Of a DNA stretch of 64,000 bases, positions 11,255 through 23,434 are shown piece by piece; position 1 is the first letter of the stretch, and every line of letters begins with the position of its first letter. The notes beneath the pieces are model-generated. The model was not told where the DNA came from. It searched no databases and was given only the letters and a program-made list of their open reading frames with translations. This DNA comes from Ilex aquifolium (lineage: Eukaryota; Streptophyta; Magnoliopsida; Aquifoliales; Aquifoliaceae), in the NCBI GenBank assembly GCA_951799425.1, contig OX637397.1:11583064-11647063 (forward strand). Reading direction: 5' to 3'. Made by a program: the position numbers and the translations under genes.

Positions 11255-11760
11255 AAATAGAACATGACATACCTGAGAGAAGGAATCACCAACGACTGAA
11301 GGGAGAGAGACCCAAGCAGGTAGGGAGGGAGAGCCTGCCAAGCAGAATAGGCAGGGAAATAGAGAGCAGCGGCTGAAGGGTTCTTGACTATGATTTTGGG
11401 AAGCCATTAGGGCATAAATTGGGTGAGATTTTTCAGAGATCTGCATCAAGTTTGGAAAGCTATTTTTAGGGGATATATGCAGCGGGTGAATGGTATCTGA
11501 TTTTGGGGTTCAAAATTTCAGAGAGAGAGAGAGATTGGGTGGGTGGGGGGAGCAAAGATCTTGAAATCTAGGATAGACCCACCGCTTGAAACCTTCTGGG
11601 TTTACTCATAGACCGAAGATCTTGAAAAGTTGCCAATGAAATTTCGGCAACCTTCTGGGTTTACTCATAGCGGGGATTAATTTCGGCAATGAAATTTTTT
11701 GGGAGTTAATTTGGGCAATGAATTTGTTGGGGGAGGCAGGTGCGTGATTTTGGGAGAATT
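11255..11760 (-). other. 5'-UTR-like block with splice donor, possible captured gene end
   Basis: A GC-richer, pyrimidine-rich (minus strand) segment ends in a good donor (CTTCTCTCAG|GTATGT, minus strand, near 11270). It precedes the Helitron 5' end at 11969 on the same strand, so it could be cargo of a truncated Helitron. No protein family is recognisable. Confidence 0.35.
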
Positions 11761-11799
11761 AAAGGTAGAATTTGTGATCAGTGGGATTTTTTTTTTTCA

Positions 11800-11969
11800 T
11801 AAATGAATATCGTGCGTTAGATCAAGAATTTTGAGATGATCTGAGACGTCAATAGGTGAAGACAGTTTAGGATAACGTCGATCGTTGGATGATGTCTTTT
11901 TTGGTCATGAAACGATCTAGACCACTCTTTGTCTCCAAAATTCAAAATCGTTCTACTTTATTATATAGA
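11800..11969 (-). mobile_element. Helitron 5' terminus (partner 3' end not found)
   Basis: On the minus strand the sequence starts A|TCTATATAATAAAGTAGAA, matching the 5' ends at 44000, 44570 and 46103. Helitrons start with TC and insert between A and T. No matching hairpin-CTRR end was found to the left, so the element is truncated or diverged. 11970-12470 is AT-rich with nothing recognised. Confidence 0.6.
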
Positions 11970-12474
11970 TGGGGGACTAACTCATTTATATACGATGGGC
12001 ACCGCTGAAATTCATGGTACATGATCTGTTAAAAAGAAAATAGAGAAAAAATGTATCGAAGAAAATCCCACCTCTTATTTGTTAGGGATCTGCTAAAGTA
12101 TAAGAAAAGTATAAGAAAGTTTCATAAAACTGCTGTGGTTTGTAAAATTTGAAAATCAGATATTAATATCATTTTTGTATGTAACAATTCATGCCTCAAA
12201 GTGGTCCCAACTAAAGACTTATTATGTGAAACACCTTTAATATTAAAACATAATAGGTCTTATATTTAGAGGTAAGGTTAATAATCGAGTCAAGCTTTAC
12301 GAGTTGAAGCTGAGTCTGTTAAGCTCGTTTTTATAAGTGTTTTTTGGAGGCCAGTCCACAGTTGCAGACTTTTGGGAAAAAAAAATGACAAACACGTTCT
12401 TTTTGGGATTTAAGGGTAATTAAATGTATAAAGACTAATTTACTATTAATGACAAAAATAGTTATATTACAAAA

Positions 12475-12661
12475 TGGACAACAACAATGACAAATTAACA
12501 GTAACAGCGACACAGTAACAGTAACACAATCACAATAACAACAATGTCCGTGTGGGTGGGGTATAAGGGGCGATGACTAGTAATGGAGTTGCTATGGAAG
12601 ATAGCAGGGTTGGAGTATAGAGTAGTGGTGGACTAAACAGCAACACGAGCATAGTAACAGC
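12475..12661. repeat. AACAGT-rich tandem sequence, left part
   Basis: Simple-sequence-like tracts of (aacagt)n and (aacaac)n are interrupted at 12661 by the hAT-like element and resume at 14257 with similar units to about 14450. Confidence 0.65.
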
Positions 12662-14256
12662 CAGGGGCGGCTCAAGCCAATTTAAGGCCTAAATCGGAAA
12701 CATTAAATGAAGGTCTTTTTATTTTTAGTATTATTTTTTTTATAAAAAATAATTTATTTTTAATTTTTTATGTGAGATGGAGATAAAAGAAAGATGTGTT
12801 AATGTTGTCGAGAAAGATATTTCAACTTTTGTTTTTGTTTTTGTTTTTTACCACAGAGAGGGAGAGAGACTGTTTAATTTCAACTTTTTTTTTATTTCTT
12901 TTACCTGGGAGAGGGAGAGGGAGAGGGAGAGGGAGAGAGTGGGTGGGAGTAAATATGAGTTGACTTTTGAGTATTTTTTTTTTTTTTTAATATCTAAGTT
13001 TTTAATGTTATGGATTGGATTATAGACCCAAATTATTGCAATAAAAATTTGGGCTTTTTGGTTGTGAGTACAATTTTTTAGACTTATTTGAGAAAAAGTG
13101 TATGAATAAGTTGTTTATTCTATTAAGTATAATTTTAATAAAAACATATTGTGTTTAGGTACAAAATTCAAATGAAATCAATTTTTTTTTTTACCTAAAT
13201 ACCCTTTCTTAAATTATGCATTTTTTATTGATAGTTATATATCTAATTAAATATGTAAATATTTCATTAGACTCTCTCACTATCTCTCCCCTATTTTCTC
13301 TCCATCTCTCTTTCCCCATTACTTTCCCCATCTCTCCCCTATTTTCTCTCTCTATATATCATTGATATTTTATTTTTTTTCAAATATAGAAAGATTTGAT
13401 TTATTTTTTCATCTCTCTCCCCTATTTTGTCTAACCGTTTCTCTCTCTCTCTCTCTCTATATATATTTATATCAACATTACAACAACACAATTACACTAA
13501 TAAGTTACACCAATCAGTTACAATTGTCCTCTAATACACCAAACAGTTACTCATGCGTTCTAATAAATCAAACAGTTACACTAAACAATTACACAAAATT
13601 ATAACACCAACTCAATTTGCCATTCAGTTCTTTACATATTGCACCATTTAGTATCACGATATCATTACACCAATTATATGTGTATATATATATACACCAT
13701 ATTTAGTATAATTATAAAATTGTTTGTGTAATGATAAACCCAATTTGGTGTATAGAATTGATGTAACCATGTCATGATACTAAATGTCGTAACTCTTTGA
13801 TTTATGTAAATAACCGAATGACAAATTGAGTTGGTGTTATAATTAAATTAAATCAAATCTTTACATATTTTAAAAAATAAATTATCAATGTGAGAGAAAG
13901 AGAGAAAGAAATAGATAGAGAGAAAATAGGGAAGAGAGAGTGAGAGAGTAATGGAGAGAGAGAGTAATGGAGTAATAAATGACATTTGAGTCTTTTTTTT
14001 CAATAAAATACACTTAGAGCCAAATAAGTTTCCTCAGTATAGTTTAGTTCAAATAAGTTTAAATTTTTGTACTGGCTTCCATATTACCCTAAAAAATTTG
14101 ATTGAATTTAATTTTTTGGGGCTTTTTGGTAGGGTTTAAAATTTAATGGATTTAATTTTTTTTGTGGGTTAGTGATGTACCTAAAATTATGGAGCCTTAT
14201 AAAAATTTGGGGCCTAAAGTCCATGCTTTTTTTTCCATACTGTTGGGCCGACTCTG
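12662..14256. mobile_element. Non-autonomous hAT-like element
   Basis: The ends are imperfect inverted repeats: CAGGGGCGGCTCAA on the left and TTGGGCCGACTCTG on the right. They are flanked by 8-bp direct repeats GTAACAGC (12654-12661) and GTAATAGC (14257-14264), one mismatch. CAGGGGCGG-type termini with 8-bp TSDs fit hAT elements. Length is 1595 bp and no transposase is visible. Confidence 0.75.
13262..13990. repeat. Foldback (large inverted repeat) inside the hAT-like element
   Basis: The left arm has TCTC-rich tracts and then caccaactcaatttgccatt. The right arm carries the inverse (aatgacaaattgagttggtg near 13815) and GAGA tracts. The centre is near 13690, around tgtatatatatatacacc. Arms of about 300 bp or more are clear though diverged. 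The MITE-like unit may extend to about 13060-14090. A transcript across it would form a long hairpin. Confidence 0.7.
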
Positions 14257-14450
14257 GTAATAGCAACACGATAACAGTAACAGTAACAGTCACAGTCACT
14301 ATCAATATCAAAATTCTACGAAACTAGATAATAACATGAACTAGACATCCACACGATCACAGTAATAACCGCAGTCACTATCAAAATTCTACGGAACTAG
14401 ACAACAACCTGATCACAGTAATAACTACAGCAATAGCCACAACCACTAAT
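14257..14450. repeat. AACAGT-rich tandem sequence, right part
   Basis: This continues the locus broken by the hAT-like element, with a duplicated atcaaaattctacg segment at about 14309 and 14379. From 14451 to 14889 the sequence is AT-rich with nothing recognised. Confidence 0.65.
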
Positions 14451-14889
14451 AGAACAGTTCATAAGTTTAAACAAAAAAAAAACACATAATTTTTTCATCC
14501 ATATCAGAATAAATTCAAGATCAATATATCAAAACAACCAAGTAAAAGTGAAAGAACTAAAAAAAAAATTCACAAAAAATAATAAAATCCTTAGCTCATG
14601 CATTTCATCAAACACCATTTGGGCATAAGATATAAATTGAAGAATGTCACGACCATTCATTATACATTACGGTGAAAAACAATGCACATGACCGACTCTG
14701 ATGATTTAATATTAAATTCATAGAGAGATCGTACATGAAGTAGCAAAAAATAACACTTAGTTATAACAAGATTACACACCTGCAAAGCACAAAATTTAGA
14801 ATCCTCTCACATCCAAATAATGCTGGAGCCTCACAAATCAATAGCAATCTATTCTAGCTATTTTCTAAAAGAAATCACAAAATCCAATT

Positions 14890-15579
14890 TTCTATTCAAG
14901 GAGTGTTGGGAATTGCATCTTCAAGAACATAGTTGCTCGGAGTTGCTGGGATTATGCGACGATCCTGGTTACCTTTCACTACTAGCTCTTCACCTTGAGA
15001 ACCATATTGTTACTCAATCTCTGCAGGTTGTAACCCAACAAGGCTGTCGTGACTTCCTCTAAATCTTGGGTTTCTTTACCCCCATTAATAGAGTGGTTAC
15101 CATATGTTCGTATAAAAAAGTGAGAGACACTAATAACATCAGGCCAATATCTTCATCATCAAACTTCACATCAAGCCTTAATAAATCACCGATAATCTGA
15201 TTAAAAATATTGATGTGTTGAACCCAATCTGTACCTTCTATCATCTTTAGCCAATATAGCTTATTCTTCAGGAATAGTTTATTCGTTAGGGATTTTGACA
15301 TAGCCACTGGAGAATTATCATCCATGACGTGGTACATAACTTCGTCTACCAGACAAAGCCAAATAATTTTAATTGCTCGTGCATCGAGTTCTTCCTAGTT
15401 GGAATTGGACATACCTACTGGTTTCTTACCAAATAACTCCTTCGTCATCCCTTGTTGTGCCAATAGGTCCTTCACCTTTCGTTGCGATAATCCATAATTC
15501 CCAGAGCTGTCAAACTTCATCACATCGAATTTTGCAACCGAAGTATTCAATGTCACTGTTAAACTTGGCTCTAATACCA
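14890..15579 (-). pseudogene. Ty1/copia gag (UBN2-type) remnant with primer-binding site
   Basis: The minus strand encodes a gag N-terminus (KFDSSGNYGLSQRKVKDLLA), then a core with MSKSLTNKLFLKNKLYWLKM and DWVQHINIFNQIIGDLLRLD. After a frameshift near 15063 it continues EEVTTALLGYNLQRL and SQGEELVVKGNQDRR. These match copia gag proteins that build the virus-like particle. In-frame stops and shifts disable it. A primer-binding site complementary to initiator tRNA-Met (minus strand TGGTATTAGAGC, one mismatch) lies at 15568-15579. Zinc knuckle, protease and pol are absent, so the element is truncated at about 14890. Confidence 0.82.
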
Positions 15580-15580
15580 A

Positions 15581-15724
15581 TGGTTGTGATTTGTGTTCAA
15601 TGACCAATCAAGAAACAAAATAATTAGAAGATGAACACAAGAATTTTACATGGTTCGACAACTTGCCTACGTCTACGAGAGAGCAATTGCCTTGTTTTTA
15701 TTCTACACCAAAATAGGGTTACAA

Positions 15725-15777
<53 letters not shown>

Positions 15778-15988
15778 AACCTGGTGTACCTTTCCATATA
15801 TTAACCACCTATTCTAATAGAGGAGTTTCAATACAATTATAAATATTACAACGTATTAATATTACGTCCATAATAATTATAACGTAGCTAAGCAACCTAA
15901 GCTAAAGGAAATACTAAAAGGAGAAGAGAAGGAATGAATTAATAGATGGATAATAGAGAACACCCATGAAAGGTGTTATATATATACA
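15581..15988 (-). mobile_element. 5' LTR remnant of the truncated copia element
   Basis: The LTR begins with TG one base beyond the primer-binding site. It contains the sequence ttcgacaacttgcctacgtc, seen in related form in the LTRs at 46584 and 53579. The outer boundary is uncertain because an (AT)n tract and a Helitron end follow. Confidence 0.5.
15728..15774. repeat. (AT)n microsatellite
   Basis: A pure AT dinucleotide run of about 46 bp inside the copia LTR remnant. Confidence 0.97.
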
Positions 15989-16020
15989 CTAGTCATAACT
16001 CGTACCTAAAGGCACGATGA
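15989..16020 (-). mobile_element. Helitron 3' terminus
   Basis: On the minus strand the hairpin GTGCCTTTAGGTAC is followed 9 bases later by CTAG and then T. A hairpin just upstream of CTRR is the Helitron 3' signature. The stem has one mismatch. The corresponding 5' TC end was not found to the right, so the element is probably truncated. Confidence 0.6.
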
Positions 16021-16368
16021 AATATGAGATTCGAACGTTCGAAAAATTAATCCCACTATACCAAATAGCAATTTTTTACTTCTCCCTTTTTTTTTTTTTT
16101 TTTTGTTTACATCATTTAAAATTTATTTCTACTTATTTTTTTTTTTTAAATAGCGTCCAAATTTTCTCAAAATACATAACCCGACAAAATTTTTCAACAC
16201 GTGTACACTATGGTGTATGGACAATGTATGAAATAAAATTTATGTTAAACTACAAATTAATAAAATATTAAATAATTGAACATGTGATAGAATTGGATGA
16301 TGTTATGGTTTTAAGGGAAAAATATATAGGGAATAAAAATTTAACTTACTAGCTAACTTATTAGACAG

Positions 16369-16369
<1 letters not shown>

Positions 16370-16416
<47 letters not shown>
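16370..16416. repeat. (AT)n microsatellite
   Basis: An AT dinucleotide run. The isoleucine-tyrosine reading frame across it is not a gene. Confidence 0.97.
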
Positions 16417-16422
<6 letters not shown>

Positions 16423-16520
16423 TAATATAGAAGAAAGAAATAAGAAGAAGAAATAAAAAAGGAGGGCATTCGAACGTAGCTTTCGTTTGACTTACTCCCA
16501 GAAGTTTGGTAGAAAACTCA

Positions 16521-16676
16521 AAAAATCTCAGAGTCGAGATATTGAGAGTTGGGTACGTTTGAACGTGAAACAAAAAATCTCAGAGTCGAGATATTGAGAG
16601 TTAGGTACGTTTGAATGTGAAGCAAACAATCTCAAAGTCAAAATATTGAGAGTTGGGTACATTTGAACGTGAAAAG
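16521..16676. repeat. Three copies of a 52-bp tandem repeat
   Basis: Units starting aaaaatctcagagtcgagat recur at 16521, 16573 and 16625. The third is more diverged. No coding role is visible. Confidence 0.92.
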
Positions 16677-16850
16677 TTCATTCGAACATGACAGTTAAAA
16701 ATTTAATTTTTATTTGAGTTTTCTCTCTAACGGTTATATTATTGCAGTCCTTTCAAAATGTATCTTTTGCCATTGTAGTGAAGAGATATATTCCTTCATG
16801 GAGTGATGCATAGAACCGATAAACACCATAATTCTTAGTTGTTCAGATAT

Positions 16851-17126
16851 TGTTATGTATTGAGGGAGGTTGACTGATAATATCTATCTCTATCTATCAA
16901 GACCCGTTGGAGATAATTGCTTACTCAGTTGCAGATAATTGCTAATGAAGAGTTTAACTCAATGTGTATCAAGAGCTTAGTCTAATAAATAGGCTACATA
17001 CAGATTTCTTTAGTTTAGGACTTTTACTAGCTTAGGACTTCTTCTATCTAGAGATAATATTGTATAAAATATACCATTAACTTATGAGAGCTTTAACGTT
17101 TTTTGTGAAAGCCATTTTGCTTTGTC
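16851..17126 (+). mobile_element. Copia-2 5' LTR, left piece
   Basis: The start is tentatively placed at TGTTATGTATTG. The piece ends at the TTGTC target site of copia-1 and continues at 23368-23396, where it ends TTCTTCA directly before the primer-binding site. Total LTR length would be about 305 bp. The left boundary is uncertain. Confidence 0.5.
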
Positions 17127-17603
17127 TGGAAGAATTAATGTGGCTCACTTGATTTGGCACATGTGATTTTACTGATTATTATCAGATAATTAATTTTGGT
17201 TAGATAATGATAAGGTTACCAATCCTAATCTAACCGGTATAACTAATGTTTTCTAATTGGTCAATGCGAAGAAGTGGTTTCCTGATATTCTACTTTGATG
17301 GGAAGTAGAGTTTATGTTGAACTAAGGAACCGGTCCTCTCTCTACCTATAAATATACACGTGCCCCATCGAGTTGTGTATCATACGAATAAAGGTTAGGA
17401 GAGAGAAACCGATTTCCGGGCTACACCAAAGGATGGTTCAATTCTTGATCAAGTAATTCAATGTTTGCAATAATGGCTCCAGGTATGTTGATTATGATGT
17501 TCTTAATTCTACATTATGATTATTATGAGTATGTGAAAATCATGATTGTTCTAGATCTTGGACTTAGGGTTTGATTGATTTTTTTGATCAAACAAAGTTT
17601 ACA
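17127..17603 (+). mobile_element. Copia-1 5' LTR
   Basis: It starts TG and ends CA, 477 bp. A TATA box (ctaTAAATA, about 17347) marks the U3/R promoter. Confidence 0.95.
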
Positions 17604-17605
17604 TG

Positions 17606-17617
17606 TGGTATCAGAGC
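17606..17617 (+). promoter_or_regulatory. Copia-1 primer-binding site
   Basis: TGGTATCAGAGC is complementary to the 3' end of plant initiator tRNA-Met, which primes minus-strand DNA synthesis. It lies two bases after the LTR. Confidence 0.93.
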
Positions 17618-18489
17618 TTGTGCTATGAACTCTCTTGATTTTCCATTAAAGAAACTTTGATCGAATATTTCATGCTGCCGTTCGTCTATCGGATCGTAAT
17701 TATTAGGATTGCTTGTAATTTGAAATTTTCTTTTGTACTTACTCTTGTCATGTCTTCACCTTCAATACCTTGCGTTTGTCATCAACTGAAGACTAACGAA
17801 TGGCAACTCCCATGACCCATGTTATATTTGTTTACTATTTTTTTGTGTCGTACTTAATTGTTGTCCATTATTTTATTTATTGGTTATTCAATTTATGGGC
17901 CATGACTAAACTATTATGCATTGAATAAACATAAGAGCTACAGCTTTTGCGTCACTGTTACTCTTGCGTACTCACAACTTAATAATTGAGGTAATTAAGA
18001 TGAGGACATGAATTTACATTGCTATTAATTTTCATGGGTTTTGCTTTAACTGTGGTTGCAACCTAAATATTTCTATTTAATATTTTGGGTGTACTGAATT
18101 ATTGGGTAGTATTTATCATAACTGATGCCTGTATAGCCATATTTTTATTAGCCGTATCAGTGATGAGATTATAGTTATCGATGTGGATAATTAATCACAT
18201 ATTGTGATCAACTAGTTACGCATTATGCATAGCGTAGTGTATTGGCTATATTAAAGGACCCAAAAATATTTTATGTTATGTCTTTAGATTATCTGCACAG
18301 ATAATCAAACTTTGTGTCATGCATATATTCATTATGTTCCGTATAATGTACAAAATTTTATGATTTATTAAAGCACAATATTTTATTTATTGATTGTTCT
18401 ATTTAGGTCTAATGAATGATCTTATGTGTCATAATGAAGAATATTTGGCAGTGGATTATTGTTAATCTTATGATTTATTTAAAGTCAGT

Positions 18490-18900
18490 ATTTTGATTTG
18501 AGATCTATATTATGATATAGTTTGGTAGTCATCGAAGTGACCCAACTAGAATGACTCATAGATATCAAATCACAAAATTGATATTTAATATCCATTACTG
18601 AGATATTAAAATAATAATTTATCCTATTATTTCGATTTGAAATTTATATTACGATATAGTTCGGTAGTCACCAAAGTGATCCAACTAGAATGACTCATAG
18701 ATATCAAATCGCACAATTGATTTTAATATCCATTATCTTGTGATATTAAAATAATCGTTTGTGCAACGTCATTATTTTGATTTAATGCCTATATTATGAT
18801 ATAGTTCGGTAGCCGCCAAAGTGGCCCAACTAGAATGACTAATAGGTATTAAATCATATAATTGATATTTAATACCCATTATCCATGTATTAAAAATAAT
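18490..18900 (+). repeat. Three-copy ~141-bp tandem repeat in the copia-1 leader/gag region
   Basis: Copies start near 18494, 18634 and 18775, each with atagtt(t/c)ggtagtc and then ccaactagaatgact. They are diverged. Shorter blocks with cccaaaggtg follow to about 19150. No gag reading frame remains in 17618-20560; the sequence is AT-rich and riddled with stops. Confidence 0.8.
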
Positions 18901-20599
18901 GACTTGCAAATCACAGTTTCTTGATCGTTTGGATATTAAGAATCGGCCCAAAGGTGCACCACTTTTCAAATGATTAATTAACTGAAATAGGATGATTGGT
19001 GTATATTCATAATGGGTGTGGAACGGATACCCAAAGGTGACAGACCTACCTAATTATGAATATATTATCAATTAGTCTTATTAGGTGAGAGAGAATCACC
19101 ATAATGGTTAATGTATTAGTATATCATGATTACTACCCAAAGGAGAGTCACGATAGTACTACTTATTGTTTTTTAGAATATGTATTTATTCTAACTCATG
19201 GTTAAACTTATAGATGACTCAAGGCATTAATGTAGTGAGCATTTACCTTCTTTTATTGTTAGTTTTTATTGTTAGTTCATGTATTGTTACATTCACATAC
19301 TTTGTCTAGTTCAATACTTAATGGAATGAGCATTTTCAGATTGATGTGAACAAATTCAATTTCACTTATGTATTTTGACTACTTGTCTGACACTTAACTG
19401 CTATTACTGAATCAAGTAGTTCCAATGAAAAGGACTTTGCACAAAGCCTATAAGGGATCGAATAGACTATGATTATGAATATGATTATGCGAATGATAAT
19501 TATGAATAATATTAAGTTAGTAATTTCGCATATGGTAATGCTTATTAATGTTACATAGTTATGCAAGAATGTTATTGAACTATTGATGAGTTTCTTATTG
19601 GACAATGATAGCTGAACTTACCATTATGAAATTTGATAGTACATGTGGGATGCATAAATATATCCTCATAATTTTAGCTACTAAGTTGATGATTTTAAGG
19701 ATAGACGAGTTCTTTTATGTAATTTAATTTGAACTCTTCGTCCCTTGATATGAACCTATATTGATGATATGTAGCATGATAATGTATGTCTATTATGTTT
19801 GTTTAAATGGAAACAAGACTTAAGAACTTAAGGCACTATTCTAAGACCAAGAGCCTACTTAGCTACTTAGGCTCATAAGAGAAATAAATAATATGTCATT
19901 TATGTAAAAGTTGAGATATTTTTAAAATGATTGATATAAACGAATGACATGATTCGAAAGAAAAGATAAATATTAAAGCTTCTGTATGTTTCGAATCAAA
20001 CTTTAAAGAAGAATATTCTAGTAGCACATTATGGATTGACTTGAATTTTCTACAACAAATGTTTCAAATTCGATGCTAGGGATTTCTCATAACCCAAAAT
20101 GTTAAATCATAAATTGATATATATGGTTAATCAGGTCAAAGCCCAATTTAAGATGGTTGGGATTTTCTGTTTGTTTCTAGATATCAATCATAATTTATAT
20201 AATAATTCATGTTTCTAGTATTTTGAAGTTTAATTTTCTTATCTAAACTTCATGATGATTATTAATCTTTCCAAATATGATAATAAAGTGTTAGTTTGTT
20301 TAAGAATACCTTTTTAGCATTATGATATTCTTCATAATGGTTAGTATAAATTAAAGGCTGATGACTTATTTTTTGAGTCTCTTTTAACCCTGCATCATAA
20401 TGTTTAGAACCTACTATAGTCCGATAAATGAAAAATTCTTTATGTTGTGACATAAATGAACATGTCACATAATTAGAGAAAGGTTGAAAAAACTAATCAA
20501 ATATGATATTGTTTTCAATATAGAATTTTATTGATTTTAGTGTGTACAGATTCTATTAAGGAAAAATGAATCAAAAAAAAAAAAACACCAAGAAGGATT

Positions 20600-22250
20600 C
20601 TAGAAGTGTAAAACTCTTTAAACTTATATATACAGACACATAAAGAATTTGTTATCACGTTTATGGATGATTTTTCACATTATCGTTATCTCAATATACT
20701 ACATAAAAATTTCAAGTAGAGAATGCTATTAAGATACATATTATTAATGTTGAAAGATAGGTATATATAAATGTGAAAGTCATCAGATCGGATATGTGGT
20801 AAATATTAGAGAATGTATGATGGTTAAAGATAATGACTTTATCTATTTGTTAAACTCCTTGAAAAGTATGATATTTCTACTTAACACACTATGTCTAATA
20901 TGTGGTAGCATAATGATATAGCTAATAGACATACATAGTGAAAATGCTTAGGAGTATATTACGTGATTTCTCATTACTCTTATTTTATGGATGAATGCTC
21001 TTAGAGTTTGAGACATCTGAAAAGAAATTAAATTTTAGAATGATTAATGATAACTTTATCGTTTACTAGAAAAAAAATCCAAAAGGTATATGTTTTACTA
21101 TCCTACCCATAGTATGAGAATTATATGTATTTATAATGTCAGATTTATTAAGAACGGTGAAATCAGTGGGAGTAATAAATTACATAGAAAGTAGTTATAC
21201 CCATAGCTTGTAATGATGTTGTTGTTCCCATAATTGTTGAATGATTTGACAATATTAAACAACAAATTAATGATTAACCACTCCATATTGAGATTGTCAC
21301 CAATAAATTTAAAGTAGGAAGTAATGGCTTTGTTAATTGGATTAATGTCGTAAATGATTAATTGAAATTAATGGACCAGAATGAAGTTTGAAATCTTGTT
21401 AGATATGAAGTCAAACTTATGATCAAATGTTTCACTTATAATTGAGACATTGATTATAGAGAGACCTCCTATCATGTATTTAACAAGGACTCGGTAATAA
21501 TCATTATGACATTGGTAGCTCATTATAATTTAGAGTTATACCATATAAATGTGAAACTATAAGCTTAACCTAAAGAGTTCTCAATAAGAAAAATAATTCT
21601 TGAGTTGCAAACTTAATAGGTCAATATATAGATATAAAGAAGTTTTTTCCACCATGGTATTTTAAGTTCAATGATATCATTACTTCTTTAAGTATTAAGG
21701 AAAATACCATTATTGGTGTATATATATCTTAAAGTTAGTGGGAGTAAGGTTTTTAACTCTATATGTTGATATTGTGTTGTTTGTCAGTAGTAATCTTTGA
21801 TTATTACATGAAACCAAGTTTCTCTCTATAAATATTAAATGAAAGATATGGTGAGACAACCTATGTGATTGTAATTTAAATGTCCCTGGATCGATCACAT
21901 AGATTATTTGAGTTATCTCATAAAGTATATATAAGAAGAATTCTAGAGAGATTTAATGTGGAGAACTATTATGCTAATGTTACTTCAATTTAAGTAAAAA
22001 GGATAAGTTCAGCAATATATAATGTCCAAAGAATATAATGGATTCCTTATGTTTTATGTATACATTTACGTGTATAATATCAGATATTATTCTTGCAGTT
22101 GGTATATTATGTAAATACCGAACCGATCCTGAAATGGATCATTACGAGCTTATAAGATATTTACAAGGTATAAATGATTATATGCTCACATTTAAGAAGT
22201 CTAATAATCTAGTGGTGATTGAAAATTATGACAGTTAAATTGTGGCTTGC
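20600..22250 (+). pseudogene. Copia-1 pol remnant (integrase, RT, RNase H start)
   Basis: Motifs appear in order but in shifting frames. Near 20650 FVITFMDDFSHYRYL matches the integrase core, followed by KVIRSD. Near 21720-21880 CIYLKVSGSKVFNLYVDI matches the RT block, where the catalytic YVDD appears as YVDI, and LLHETKFLSIN follows. Near 22100-22230 DHYELIRYLQGINDYMLTFK and KSNNLVVI match the RT/RNase H junction. Stops and frameshifts are frequent, so it is not functional. Confidence 0.8.
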
Positions 22251-22886
22251 TTTGAGGCTGCAATTTATGGATTATGGATGCGAAATTCTAATCTCAGGAC
22301 TGGAATTGTCGACTTTATGGCCTTGCCGCTGGGAACTTATCGTGATAATTTCGCATATGTGTTTTTTGCTTAGTGTCTATAGAGCATAATAGCATGAAGC
22401 TCATGATTGCAAATCCATTGAAGAAAGTGCTACTAAAGACAAAGATGTTAACATAATGAGTCTTGATTGTAGCTCATGATGATTGTTCACTCAATGTTGT
22501 GGATTTTGCATAATGATTATTTATTTGACACTTTCAATTCTTATTCGAACTGTTTACAATATTTCTTGTTTTTCAGAATATACGTACGTGTATAAGATTG
22601 ATTGAATGATAACAAGAATAGCCTTCGGCACAAGACATTATTGTTGGACCTTATTATATACACTTCTCAATTATAGATCGCGTTAGACTAGTTGCTAGTG
22701 TTGTGGTACATGGAAGGAACTATATCGTGTTAATGATGTACAACCGCCATGACTCGCATTAGTGGGTTGTTTAATTGTGATATTATGATGACCAAATTAA
22801 GGTAGTGATGGATTGGATTTATTGAGCGCTTATGTGAACCTTGCTAGACCCAATTGTAAGATAATCATATGGGCCAAGTGGGAGAA

Positions 22887-23362
22887 TGTAAGAATTAATG
22901 TGGCCCACTTGATTTGGCACATGTGATTTTATTGATTATTATCAAATAATTAATTTTGGTTAGATAATGATAAGGTTACCAATTCTAATCTAACAGGTAT
23001 AACTAATGTTTTCTGATTGGTCAATGCGAAGAATTGGTTTCCTGATATTTTACTTTGATGGGAAGTAGAGTTTATGTTGAACTAGAGAACTGGTCATCTC
23101 TCTACCTATAAATATACGCATGCCCCATCGAGTTATGTATCATACGAATAAAGGTTAGGAGAGAAAACCGATTTTCGGGCTACACCAAAGGATGGTTTAA
23201 TTCTTGATCAAGTAATTCAATGTTTGCAATAATGGCTCCAGGTATGTTGATTATGATGTTCTTAATTCTACATTATGATTATTATGAGTATGTGAAAATC
23301 ATGATTGTTCTAGATCTTGGAATTAAGGTTTGATTGATTTCTTTGATCAAACAAAGTTTACA
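22887..23362 (+). mobile_element. Copia-1 3' LTR
   Basis: It starts TGTAAG and ends TTTACA, 476 bp, with a TATA box (TATAAATA) at about 23107. A purine tract lies directly upstream and TTGTC follows. Confidence 0.95.
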
Positions 23363-23396
23363 TTGTCTTCCAAAATCTTAGTATTACTTTTCTTCA

Positions 23397-23409
23397 TTGT
23401 ATCAGAGCC
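23397..23409 (+). promoter_or_regulatory. Copia-2 primer-binding site
   Basis: TTGTATCAGAGCC directly follows the LTR end TTCTTCA and differs from the initiator-tRNA-Met complement TGGTATCAGAGCC at one base. Confidence 0.8.
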
Positions 23410-23434
23410 ACAAGCTCTTGATATAAAATCACAG

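Larger units (their letters stand above)
17127..23362 (+). mobile_element. Copia-1: full-length but decayed Ty1/copia element
   Basis: Two direct LTRs (17127-17603, 22887-23362) are flanked by the 5-bp duplication TTGTC (17122-17126 and 23363-23367). A primer-binding site follows the left LTR and a purine tract (ccaagtgggagaa) precedes the right LTR. By eye the LTRs differ at about 22 of 477 positions, so insertion is fairly old. Coding sequence survives only as scattered pol motifs. Confidence 0.95.

Noticed and set aside
15568-15579. tRNA gene fragment at the GGCTCTAATACCA sites
   Set aside because: They lie directly beside LTR ends and are retroelement primer-binding sites.
16423-16440. 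Helitron 5' end (TTCTATATTATATATG, minus strand)
   Set aside because: The flanking base is T rather than A and the sequence lies at the edge of an (AT)n tract, so the match is weak.
16361-16573. Isoleucine-tyrosine frame (also at 42747-42962 and 58172-58357)
   Set aside because: Each crosses an (AT)n tract and has no other support.
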